Origin: Caldilineae bacterium
GTDB lineage: Bacteria; Chloroflexota; Anaerolineae; JAAEKA01
Direction: 5' to 3'
Length of the DNA stretch: 28,187 bases
NCBI GenBank assembly: GCA_020634555.1
Contig: JACKBK010000042.1
Span: 1-28,187, forward strand
The position numbers and the translations under genes are program-made. Below, piece after piece: positions 16,459-23,390 of the stretch. The notes beneath the pieces were generated by a model that was not told the origin of the DNA, searched no databases, and saw only the letters and a program-made list of their open reading frames with translations. Each line of letters begins with the position of its first letter. Position 1 is the first letter of the stretch.

Positions 16459-16803
16459 ATGTCTGACCAGCAAATCGTTCACACCGAGTTGAAGCGCTGC
16501 GACCTGTTCAAGCTCGCAGGCAGATTTGACAGCAGCAAGGCCCATGAAGTGGAGTCCGCTTTGTGGACGGCAATCAACGCCAACCGTTATCGCTTCGTCC
16601 TGGACATGACCGCGGTCGAGTACATCAGCAGCGGCTTCCTGCGCGTGCTGGTGGCGACGCAGAAGGAAGCCAAGCGATTCAACCGCGGCGACATCTACCT
16701 GGCCGCGCCGGCCCAACGTATCCAGGATGTCCTGAAGCTGGCCGGCCTGGACGCGATGTTCAAGACCTTCGACACGCCGGAAGAGGCTGTCGGCGCCTGG
16801 TAG
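16459..16803 (+). CDS. STAS-domain anti-sigma factor antagonist
   Basis: This 114-residue protein is a single STAS domain of the SpoIIAA/RsbV type. The conserved phospho-acceptor region is 'FVLDMTAVEYISSGFLRVLVATQ', where one of the serines in 'YISSGF' would be phosphorylated by an anti-sigma kinase and cleared by a SpoIIE-type phosphatase. AAGGAGG lies upstream of the ATG. No RsbW-like kinase is in the window, so the partner sigma or other target is elsewhere. Its own promoter and CRP-like site suggest cNMP-responsive expression in addition to control by the upstream phosphatase. Confidence 0.92.
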   Translation: MSDQQIVHTELKRCDLFKLAGRFDSSKAHEVESALWTAINANRYRFVLDMTAVEYISSGFLRVLVATQKEAKRFNRGDIYLAAPAQRIQDVLKLAGLDAMFKTFDTPEEAVGAW

Positions 16804-16833
16804 CGGCGGTCCAGCAAGCCGGCAGCATCGTCT

Positions 16834-16875
16834 TTGCTGGCCTGGAACCGGCATGAACTGTTTCCTGGCCAGCAA
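16834..16875 (+). terminator. Hairpin after the STAS gene
   Basis: TTGCTGGCCTGGAA (16834-16847) pairs with TTCCTGGCCAGCAA (16862-16875) with one mismatch around a 14-base loop, 30 bases past the STAS stop. No U-run follows, so it may stop or protect the transcript. The rest of the 255-base gap to the CRP gene holds no clear gene or promoter. Confidence 0.45.
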
Positions 16876-17058
16876 CCATCAGATTTGCGTGCAACGGAGT
16901 GCACAACCAACCGCCAATCAAAGCAGCAGTAGCAGCGGGACAGATATTCAACGTAGCAATACGAGCCGTGGCGCTTGAGCGATCACGTCTCACTGCGTTT
17001 TGGAGGAATCAGGGTGACGGAGTTTACGAAGTATTGAGTAGCTCTGAGCGAAGCAACG

Positions 17059-17739
17059 ATGACCCGACACAATCTGCTGCGCCAGGCTTCCCTTTTCGCC
17101 GGTCTGACCGACACGGAACTGCAAACGCTGGCTCTCACCTTGCACCGTCACACATTCGCGCCGGGCATCATCATCTTTCACCGCGACGCTCCCGGCAACA
17201 CGTTGTACCTCGTGGAGGCCGGCCGCGTACGCATCTTCCTGCTCAGCGACGCCGGCCAGGAAATCACCCTCAACTTCCACGGGCCGGGGGAGTGCTTCGG
17301 CGAGCTAGCGTTGCTGGACGGCATGGCACGTTCGGCCGGCGCGATCACGCTGGAGCACACCGTCGTCTACACGCTGCACCGTGACGACTTCCTGCGCCAC
17401 TTGCGCACCCATCCCCACATCGCCGAAAGCATCCTGGCCTTATTGAGCCGCCGTCTGCGCCAGCTCACCGACTACACGGAGACGTTGGCGTTCCTGGATG
17501 TCTACGACCGCGTGGTATCCAAGCTGCTGGACCTGGCCGCGCGCTACGGCGTGGTAGGTGACGGCATTCTCATCGATCTGCCGCTGACGCAGGGCGAACT
17601 GGCCACCTGGGTGGTCGCCAGCCGCGAGCGGGTCAACAAGGCACTGGGCATGCTGCGCGACCGCGGCCTGATCGACGTGGACGGGAAACAAATCACCATC
17701 CTTGACATGGACGGCCTGCGCCGTCAGATTCAGCGCTGA
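17059..17739 (+). CDS. CRP/FNR-family transcription regulator
   Basis: This 226-residue protein has an N-terminal cNMP-binding domain (about 8-120) with intact cassette residues ('CFGELALLDGMARSAGA'), a dimer helix, and a C-terminal winged helix ('LTQGELATWVVASRERVNKALGMLRDRGLIDVDGKQITI'). The recognition helix 'SRERVNKAL' aligns with 'SRETVGRIL' of E. coli CRP; it keeps the Arg-Glu pair and has Lys where CRP has its second DNA-contacting Arg. This fits binding to TGTGA half-sites, several of which lie nearby. There are no N-terminal cysteines of FNR type, so it senses a nucleotide rather than oxygen. The start lacks a strong Shine-Dalgarno sequence. It is upstream of, and same strand as, the peptide-protease genes. 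Confidence 0.93.
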   Translation: MTRHNLLRQASLFAGLTDTELQTLALTLHRHTFAPGIIIFHRDAPGNTLYLVEAGRVRIFLLSDAGQEITLNFHGPGECFGELALLDGMARSAGAITLEHTVVYTLHRDDFLRHLRTHPHIAESILALLSRRLRQLTDYTETLAFLDVYDRVVSKLLDLAARYGVVGDGILIDLPLTQGELATWVVASRERVNKALGMLRDRGLIDVDGKQITILDMDGLRRQIQR

Positions 17740-17907
17740 GAGTCAGACATCGAAAGTCGCAGCGTTCAATCACGCCGTTTTACCAGACATAGTGTTGCCA
17801 ATTCAGGGGAAAGACCGACAGTCCTGATCCTGTGACAAGGATACTCATGCATATCGTGAGCCACTTTGTTGCACAGCCAGGGCTGTCGGTGTCCTATCCG
17901 CGCAAAG

Positions 17908-17923
17908 TGTGACGAAGGTCACC
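17908..17923. promoter_or_regulatory. CRP-like site 1 upstream of the peptide genes
   Basis: TGTGA-CGAAGG-TCACC has nine of ten conserved CRP bases. It lies 99-114 bases before the ATG of the first leader peptide and 23 bases (about two helical turns) before a second, weaker site, so two dimers could bind on one face. Confidence 0.5.
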
Positions 17924-17930
17924 GCCCTAC

Positions 17931-17946
17931 TGTGACCCGGTTCATA
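17931..17946. promoter_or_regulatory. CRP-like site 2 upstream of the peptide genes
   Basis: TGTGA-CCCGGT-TCATA keeps a perfect left half and a degenerate right half. No strong -35/-10 pair is seen in 17740-18021; a weak -10-like TGATAC at 17965-17970 would place this site close to a class II activator position. The promoter therefore looks activator-dependent. Confidence 0.4.
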
Positions 17947-18021
17947 GCGCCTGTCCTCACCTCGTGATACGCTTTGGACACAGATCGATTCCGTGTCATG
18001 TTCACAGAGGAGGACAGCACC

Positions 18022-18339
18022 ATGTCACAGCAAGCAGTTGAGAGTATTTTAGGAAAGGCCGTGCTGGAGGAGGGGTTCCGCAGTGCCTTGTTCAGCGACG
18101 CCGACTCGGCCCTGGCCGGCTATGAGTTGAGCGCGACAGAAAGCGCGGCGCTGCGGGGAATGGACGTCGAGGCGCTGGAGGCCTTCGCCGGCACCCTGGA
18201 TCAGCGAATCTCCAAGTCGATCCCCATCGGCGTCATGGCCGAGGACGGACTCTGGGTCGAATCGGCAATCGGCCGCCAGCGGGCAGCCGGCGCAGCCGCC
18301 TCTCAGGGCACGATGGGCCATCTGCCTGAGGGCGCCTGA
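18022..18339 (+). CDS. NHLP/Os1348-like leader peptide protein 1 (candidate RiPP precursor)
   Basis: This 105-residue protein starts at ATG 18022 with GAGGAGG upstream. Residues 1-65 ('MSQQAVESILGKAV...' to '...FAGTLDQRISK') match the nitrile-hydratase-like leader peptide (NHLP) clan, Os1348 type. About 38 of these 65 residues are identical to the next peptide. The C-terminal 40 residues differ completely (Gly/Ala-rich, no cysteine, ending 'GTMGHLPEGA'), the usual pattern of shared leader and variable core in RiPP precursors. No double-Gly cleavage motif is evident at the junction. Two CRP-like sites are upstream, and a strong hairpin follows directly after the stop. Confidence 0.8.
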   Translation: MSQQAVESILGKAVLEEGFRSALFSDADSALAGYELSATESAALRGMDVEALEAFAGTLDQRISKSIPIGVMAEDGLWVESAIGRQRAAGAAASQGTMGHLPEGA

Positions 18340-18348
18340 ACTCAAACT

Positions 18349-18380
18349 GCGGCGGGTTGCTGATGACAGCAGCCCGCCGC
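18349..18380 (+). terminator. 14-bp hairpin between the two peptide genes
   Basis: GCGGCGGGTTGCTG (18349-18362) and CAGCAGCCCGCCGC (18367-18380) pair along their full length (one G-U) around ATGA. It begins ten bases past the first peptide's stop and lacks a U-run. It probably gives partial termination or protects the first message, setting the ratio of peptide 1 to the downstream genes. Confidence 0.6.
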
Positions 18381-18415
18381 TGGCGTTGGTTCGACCAATC
18401 AAGGAGAACATCACC

Positions 18416-19102
18416 ATGTCCCAGCAATCCGTTCAAACCATCATCGGCAAAGCAGTCACCGACAGTGCGTTTCGCCAGACTTTGTTTGCCGACCCCGATG
18501 CCGCGCTCACCGGCTATGACCTGACCGACGCAGAGATTGTCGCGCTGCGCTCCATCGACTTCGAGACCATGGAGTCCTTCGCCGGCACGCTGGACGACCG
18601 CATTTCCAAGGCATTCATGTTTGGCCTGCAGTCCAGTCTGACTCAAGGCCACGTCGCGGCCAACATGCCAGCAGAAGCAGCAGCCAACGCCGCCCGCTTT
18701 GCCGCGGCAGATGCGGCCAGCAACGCCGCGGCCAATGCGGCACATGTGTCTGCCTCCCATGCTGCCAGCCTGGCTGCTGCCAACGTCGCGGCTGAAGCAG
18801 CCGCCAACGCCGCCCATGTGGTCGCTGCCGACACGGCGGCCAATGCCGCCGTACATGCTGCCGCTAACGCCGCGGCCGATGCCGCCGCCCATGCTGCCCA
18901 TGTCATGGCATCCGAGACTGCCAGCAACGCCGCACAGATGGCTGCCGCCAACGTTGCCGCTGAAGCAGCCGCCAACACGGCCCAGGTCGTGGCCGCCAAC
19001 GCTGCGTCCAACAGCGCGTTGGTTGCCGCTGCCAACGCCGCCGCCGAAGCGGCTGCCAACGCCGCGCGGCTGATGGCTGCTCAAGCCGGCACCTGGGTCT
19101 AA
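18416..19102 (+). CDS. NHLP/Os1348-like peptide protein 2 with Ala-rich tetrad-repeat core
   Basis: This 228-residue protein starts at ATG 18416 after AAGGAG. Residues 1-65 are the same NHLP-type leader as in peptide 1. Residues 79-228 contain about 80 alanines in 150 positions. From 83 to 223 nearly every fourth residue is the non-alanine one (N, D, E, H, or V/L/M), i.e. an Ala-Ala-Ala-X tetrad series. A super-repeat of 28 residues is marked by H/Q/R-V/L pairs at 134, 162, 190 and 218. There is no cysteine, and Ser/Thr are few, so lanthionine or azole chemistry is unlikely. A long alanine helix or antifreeze-like rod is a possible shape. It could be a very long RiPP core or a structural/export substrate of the protease gene 11 bases downstream. 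Confidence 0.82.
   Translation: MSQQSVQTIIGKAVTDSAFRQTLFADPDAALTGYDLTDAEIVALRSIDFETMESFAGTLDDRISKAFMFGLQSSLTQGHVAANMPAEAAANAARFAAADAASNAAANAAHVSASHAASLAAANVAAEAAANAAHVVAADTAANAAVHAAANAAADAAAHAAHVMASETASNAAQMAAANVAAEAAANTAQVVAANAASNSALVAAANAAAEAAANAARLMAAQAGTWV
18662..19084 (+). repeat. 12-bp coding micro-repeat (GCN GCN GCN plus one variable codon)
   Basis: The DNA encoding residues 83-223 of peptide 2 follows a 12-base rhythm of three alanine codons and one AAC/GAC/GAA/CAT-type codon, with an 84-base higher-order period over the last four units. Codon choice among the alanines varies, so the pattern is held at protein level and is not a recent slippage product. Confidence 0.75.
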
Positions 19103-19113
19103 GCCAACCTGCA

Positions 19114-22100
19114 TTGACCGTTTCGACCGGCCCTTATCCCCATCCCGTGACCACTGAATCAGACGCTCAGGCAGCAGAGATCGAGATACGCGGTGTCGGT
19201 CTGTGGCAGTGGGTGCAGGCGCAGCTTGACATCGCCCATTACCGCCCACAGGCCGCGCCGGGTGTTGTGGTCAGCCGCCTGAGCGACCGCAACGGCATTT
19301 ACTTCGTCATCAAAAATCCCGCCGCCAGCACCTACTACCGCCTGAGCCAGCGCGACCACTTTCTGTGGGAACGCATGGACGGAACGCAAACCGTCAAGGA
19401 TCTGGTAGTTGCCTTTTTCATGGCCTACGGTTCTTTTGCCTTTGCGCGCGTGGCCGGGCTGGTGGCGGGCCTGAAAGCCAACCGCTTGCTGGTGGACCAG
19501 CCGGTGCTGGTCTACCAGCAGGCGAGCCGCCAGTTGCAGCGCCGCAGCGTCAGCTTCCGCGTCGCCAATCTCTGGCAGGCCTTCCTGCAAAAGCAGTTCG
19601 CCATCAGCGGCATGGATCGCTTCCTGGCCGGCGTCTACAACCACGGCGGCCGGCTGCTGTTCACCTGGCCGGCGCAACTGGTCTTCGTTCTGGTGTCGCT
19701 GATCGGCGTCGCCCTGTACATGCGGCTGTTCACATCGGGCGCTTTCAACGTCTTGGGCGCGCAGGGCAGTGTCGCCAGCGGTCTCCTGTGGCTGTTGCTG
19801 CTCAACCTGATCTCGATCCTGCTGCACGAGATGTCCCACGGGCTGACGGTCAAGCACTACGGGCGCGAGGTGCGGCGGGCCGGCTTCATGATCTACTTCG
19901 GCCTGCCCGCCTTCTTCGTCGACACCACCGACATCTGGTTGGAGGGCAAACGGCCGCGGCTGGCGGTGACCTGGGCCGGCCCCTACTCGGGCCTGATCCT
20001 GGCGGGCATCTGCGGCATCGTTCTGACGTTGTGGCCGGGGCTGACAGTCAACGCGCTGCTTTTCCAGTTCGCCTTTCTCGCGCTGCTGACGGTGTTCGTC
20101 AACCTCAACCCGCTGCTGGAGCTGGACGGCTACTACCTGCTGATGGACTGGTTGGAGATACCCATGCTGCGGCGCAAGTCGCTGGAGTTCCTGCGCAGCG
20201 GACTGTGGGCGCGGCTGCAAACCGGCATCGGAGGGCAACGCCCATCGCCGGCCACCTTGCTGCGCGGCCTCTCGCGCGACGAGCGCATCTTCACAGTCTT
20301 CGGGTTCCTCTCCGCGCTGTGGACCGCCTACGCTGTGCTGATCGGCATCTCCTTCTGGCAGGCGCGGCTGGCCGGTTCGCTGAGCAGCCTGTTCCGCAAC
20401 AGCCGCGGCCTGTCGGGGCTGTTGCTGGCGCTGGTAGGCGTTCTGATCAGCCTGGCCTTCGTAGTGGCGGTGGGAACCTATCCCCTGCTGCTGGCGCGCC
20501 GCAGTGTGCGCTGGACTGCCGGGCGCGGCCTTTTCAGCAACTTGTGGCGGGTGGCTGCCATGCTGGTGGCTCTGGCAGTGGCACTGGCGCTGTTGCCGCG
20601 CTGGTTCGAGGCAGCCTGGCTTGAACCGGCGCTGGCAATCGCGGCGCTGGCCGCCGCCGGCTGGCTGGCCTGGCGCAACAGCGCTCAGTTTGCCAGCTCC
20701 CGGCTGGGGTGGAGCCTGCGATGCCTGGCAGCGTTCGCCGGGTTGATGCTGCTGGCCACGATGGCCGGACTGGTGGCGCCGAGTCGCCTCGACCTGACAC
20801 AGGCAGCAAACGCCGCGGCCGGCTGGTTGCGGGCCGCGGCATGGGTGGCGCTGCTGCAATCCGGCCTGATCCTGCTGGCCAGCATCGATCTGCGCCAGTT
20901 GAGCCGCGGCGAAAAGCTGGCGTTGCTGGCCGGCTGGCTGATCAGCTACCCATTGGCTGTGATGATGGCTTCCCAGCCCGGCAACGGCGTCGCAACCATT
21001 GCCGCAGTCGCCGCGGCGCTGGTGCCACTGCTGACCCTGACCTGCCTGACACCGACATTCACCTCGTTCTGGCGCACCGGCATGGGTCCGGGTTGGGCGG
21101 TGCTGGCGCTGGCGCTGGCCAGCATGGTCGTCGCAGCCCTGGCGGGCGCGCCCGCGACGTTGTCGTGGCTGTTGCTGGCCGCGGCCGCGACACTGCACTG
21201 GCTGGCGCTCCGGCGCTTGGGTAGTCGCGGCAAGCAACCTGAAGCTGGCGCGCTGGTAGACGACCGGTTGCTGCTGCAACGGGCTTTTGACTGGACAGCC
21301 GCCAGCGTGCTGGCCCAGTTCAGCGAGATGGCCGGCCGACGGGCGGCGCTGGCGCTGGCCAGCTCGTTCAACAACCTGGCGCTGGCCGCAGGCTGGCCGG
21401 TTAAGCTGCGCAATGGGCAAGTGGTGGGCCAGTTACCAACTGATGAACCCTTGGCTGCCGCCGGGCAGACGCTGGGCGCGGCGCTGACGGTGTTACTGGA
21501 CCTGGCCGGCGACGAGATCGGCCAGACGCTGGCGCTGCGCACCTTGCAGCGCGCCTACGACAGCCTGGCCTGGGAGGACCGGGAGGTGGGCGGGCAGTAC
21601 ATGTTCCGTCACGTCGCCGGGGCTGACGCCCTGAGCGCGGCCTTCGAGAGCACGCAACGTGACTACGCACGTCTGCTGCGCCAGATGCCGCTGTTCAGCG
21701 CCATGAGCCGGGACGAGATCGAGCTGCTGGCCGGGCGTCTGCAACCGCGCCAGATCAAGGCCGGGCGCGACATCGTCCGCCAGGGCGACCCGGCAGACGA
21801 TTTCTTCGTCGTTGCCAGCGGCCAGGTCGAGGTGATCGTGCAGGACGAACAGGGAGCGAACGAGACGGTCAACCGGCTTGCGCGCGGCGACTATTTCGGT
21901 GAACTGGCCCTGTTGCACGCCGCCGTACGCAGCGCGACCTGCCGGGCTGTTACCCCCAGCCAGGTGCTGGCCCTGAGCCGGACCGATTTCGACCAACTGG
22001 TGCGCGGCCACTTCAGCCTGCGCAGCAAGCTGGACGAGTCTGTCCAACGCTGGGAGTTGCTGCGCACGCTGCCCCTGTTTGCCGAGTTGGATGGTGTGCA

Positions 22101-22476
22101 GGTGCAGGCTGTCGCCGCGGGGATGCACAGCCAGCGATTCGGGCCGGGCCAGGAGATCGTGCGTGAGGGCGAGGTTGGCGACCTGTTCTATGTGGTGGAG
22201 ACTGGCCGGGTCCAGGTCTTTCTGGGCGCGCGGGGCACAGAGCGCGTGCTGCGCCAGTCGGGGCCGGGTGAGTACTTTGGCGAGATCGCGCTGCTGGCCG
22301 CTGCGCCACGCACAGCGTCGGTGCGTGCGCTGGAGGAAACCACGCTGCTGGCGCTGCGCAAGGATAACTTCGAGCGCCTGGTGGCCGAAAACCTGTACGC
22401 CAGCCGTGCCCTGGAACTGGAGAGCAGCCGCCGGATGCTGCAATCACGGCGCAGCGCGGCTCACGCGGGGACATGA
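19114..22476 (+). CDS. Membrane fusion protein: PqqD-like domain, M50 metalloprotease, two cyclic-nucleotide-binding domains
   Basis: This protein has about 1120 residues. The start is uncertain: TTG 19114 gives the longest frame, GTG 19147 is an alternative, and neither has a good Shine-Dalgarno. About 30-130 resemble PqqD-like RiPP recognition elements ('TYYRLSQRDHFLWERMDGTQTVKDLVVAFF'). About 170-430 form an M50 site-2-protease core with His238-Glu-x-x-His242 ('LLHEMSHG') and Asp338 in 'NPLLELDGYY', i.e. all zinc ligands. Many membrane segments fill about 440-715. Two CNB domains follow (about 851-965 and 983-1095), both with intact cassettes ('GELALLHAAVRSATCRA', 'GEIALLAAAPRTASVRA'). It starts 11 bases after peptide 2. 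Inference: it recognises the leader peptides, cleaves or exports them in the membrane, and is gated by cAMP or cGMP. Confidence 0.88.
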   Translation: MTVSTGPYPHPVTTESDAQAAEIEIRGVGLWQWVQAQLDIAHYRPQAAPGVVVSRLSDRNGIYFVIKNPAASTYYRLSQRDHFLWERMDGTQTVKDLVVAFFMAYGSFAFARVAGLVAGLKANRLLVDQPVLVYQQASRQLQRRSVSFRVANLWQAFLQKQFAISGMDRFLAGVYNHGGRLLFTWPAQLVFVLVSLIGVALYMRLFTSGAFNVLGAQGSVASGLLWLLLLNLISILLHEMSHGLTVKHYGREVRRAGFMIYFGLPAFFVDTTDIWLEGKRPRLAVTWAGPYSGLILAGICGIVLTLWPGLTVNALLFQFAFLALLTVFVNLNPLLELDGYYLLMDWLEIPMLRRKSLEFLRSGLWARLQTGIGGQRPSPATLLRGLSRDERIFTVFGFLSALWTAYAVLIGISFWQARLAGSLSSLFRNSRGLSGLLLALVGVLISLAFVVAVGTYPLLLARRSVRWTAGRGLFSNLWRVAAMLVALAVALALLPRWFEAAWLEPALAIAALAAAGWLAWRNSAQFASSRLGWSLRCLAAFAGLMLLATMAGLVAPSRLDLTQAANAAAGWLRAAAWVALLQSGLILLASIDLRQLSRGEKLALLAGWLISYPLAVMMASQPGNGVATIAAVAAALVPLLTLTCLTPTFTSFWRTGMGPGWAVLALALASMVVAALAGAPATLSWLLLAAAATLHWLALRRLGSRGKQPEAGALVDDRLLLQRAFDWTAASVLAQFSEMAGRRAALALASSFNNLALAAGWPVKLRNGQVVGQLPTDEPLAAAGQTLGAALTVLLDLAGDEIGQTLALRTLQRAYDSLAWEDREVGGQYMFRHVAGADALSAAFESTQRDYARLLRQMPLFSAMSRDEIELLAGRLQPRQIKAGRDIVRQGDPADDFFVVASGQVEVIVQDEQGANETVNRLARGDYFGELALLHAAVRSATCRAVTPSQVLALSRTDFDQLVRGHFSLRSKLDESVQRWELLRTLPLFAELDGVQVQAVAAGMHSQRFGPGQEIVREGEVGDLFYVVETGRVQVFLGARGTERVLRQSGPGEYFGEIALLAAAPRTASVRALEETTLLALRKDNFERLVAENLYASRALELESSRRMLQSRRSAAHAGT

Positions 22477-22485
22477 TCGGAGCGT

Positions 22486-22514
22486 TTGCATGCCGGCAGA
22501 ACCTGCCATACAAT
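22486..22514 (+). promoter_or_regulatory. Candidate promoter of the small zinc-binding protein gene
   Basis: TTGCAT (22486-22491), a 17-base spacer and TACAAT (22509-22514). The start would fall near 22521, leaving only about ten bases of leader with GGAGG at 22523-22527. Confidence 0.4.
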
Positions 22515-22531
22515 ACGCGCATGGAGGCGCT

Positions 22532-22744
22532 ATGAACTGCTGGCACTGTGAACGTCCCGCCCACGGCGTATGCCAATTCTGCGGACGCGCGGTCTGCAAA
22601 CAACATGCCAAGACCCACCCGTCCCTCATCGATGTGTTTCGCAACGACAAGGGCGCGTATCGCGCGCTGGTAGTTGCCGACGCGCTCTTCTGCGGCGTCT
22701 GCCGTCCCCAGGAAGACCCCATCGACCTGCCCGATCTGTCCTGA
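22532..22744 (+). CDS. Small cysteine/histidine-rich zinc-binding protein
   Basis: This 70-residue protein starts at ATG 22532 with GGAGG five bases upstream. Its metal ligands are Cys3-x2-Cys6, Cys14-x2-Cys17, Cys22, His25, His29 and a C-terminal Cys-x2-Cys ('FCGVCRPQ'), a treble-clef or B-box-like double zinc site. The middle ('YRALVVADALF') is hydrophobic. No DNA-binding or enzymatic motif is seen; small proteins of this kind often mediate protein contacts. It follows the protease gene by 55 bases but appears to have its own promoter. The frame extends upstream inside the protease gene, but that part is not a real protein. Confidence 0.78.
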   Translation: MNCWHCERPAHGVCQFCGRAVCKQHAKTHPSLIDVFRNDKGAYRALVVADALFCGVCRPQEDPIDLPDLS

Positions 22745-22752
22745 TCCCGTCG

Positions 22753-22992
22753 AATTCAATAGGGTGTGTCCAAAATAAGTTGGCGAGCGCCGGTCGAGTA
22801 GCAGGTCTGACACATATCTTCACGGCTCAATGCCGTCAGCGTACCGAGACCAGCGGGTCGTGCACCAGAACCGCTGGTCTCGATACGCTGACGTTGAATC
22901 ACTTCATGAAACGGGCATCACCTCAATCCGCTACTCGACCGACGCTAGTTCTTAGCGTTTCATCAACCAGTTTCAAACACACCCAATTCAAT
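22753..22992. mobile_element. MITE-like element with target duplication and nested inverted repeats
   Basis: AATTCAAT at 22753-22760 and again at 22985-22992 flanks an element of about 223 bases with ends GGGTGTGT (22762-22769) and ACACACCC (22977-22984). This is the layout of terminal inverted repeats with an 8-base target duplication. Inside are two further inverted pairs: GGTCGAGTAGC-type arms at 22792-22805 and 22928-22940, and a 22-base pair at 22835-22856 and 22871-22892 matching at 21 positions. There is no ORF, so it would be a non-autonomous element moved by a transposase elsewhere. I cannot assign the IS family. Confidence 0.65.
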
Positions 22993-23390
22993 TGGGTCTG
23001 AGCAGCCACCTCTGCCAGATCTTGCTCCCATGTGGTCAGTGTGTCGTCACCTGCAAGCAGGATAGTGTGCGGCACTCTCCATCGATTGCTGAAAAACATG
23101 GGCAAACCATTGACGAGCGGGAGTTTGTTTGATATAGTACAAACAGCAATGAGTCATTTTCATCAAGAAAAGTTGGGGTCCTAGCTGTCTTATAAACAGC
23201 CTGACAACATGGTACGGCGTCTGAAGGAGTCCGAGGACCCTGCCTTCCGATAACAACTGCAAACCGGAGGATGTTGACAAAGTGAGTCAACGTGGTGGAG
23301 TTCACCGACCAGACACCTGCTTCTCGTTCAAGCCAGGCTTCTAAGCGCGCGTCCACGATTGGGAAGCAACAGGTCGCAAGGGGTATAGAC
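22993..23390 (+). other. Long intergenic region and 5' leader of the first cyclase gene
   Basis: No gene is supported here. It contains the promoter at 23110-23138. The predicted transcript start near 23145 leaves a leader of about 245 bases, with a small hairpin GCTGT/ACAGC (23184-23200) nested in a longer one GGGTCCT/AGGACCC (23176-23182, 23234-23240). A frame is open from GTG 23290-23292, but its 33 extra residues do not look like the cyclase family. Base composition is visibly more AT-rich than the flanking genes, which is common in regulatory regions. Confidence 0.55.
23110..23138 (+). promoter_or_regulatory. Strong sigma70-type promoter of the first cyclase gene
   Basis: TTGACG (23110-23115), a 17-base spacer and TATAGT (23133-23138): five of six matches in each box with ideal spacing. 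Confidence 0.6.

Noticed and set aside
17014..17037. Seven-codon ORF (GTG to TGA) with TGGAGG upstream, before the CRP gene
   Set aside because: It could be a leader peptide, but it is too short to support, and its residues give no attenuation logic.
17814..17890. ACCGACAG (17814-17821) and CTGTCGGT (17883-17890) inverted pair before the peptide genes
   Set aside because: Arms of only eight bases separated by 61 bases occur easily by chance; noted but not called a feature.
18643..19059. Minus-strand Ala-rich open frame opposite peptide 2
   Set aside because: It mirrors the GCN repeat (GCC/GGC symmetry) and lacks a leader or ribosome binding site.
19159..21420. Long minus-strand open frame (753 codons) inside the protease gene
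   Set aside because: It is the antisense of a GC-rich coding gene, Gln/Pro/Arg-rich, with no family motifs; the plus-strand frame has HExxH, NPxxxLDG and CNB motifs.
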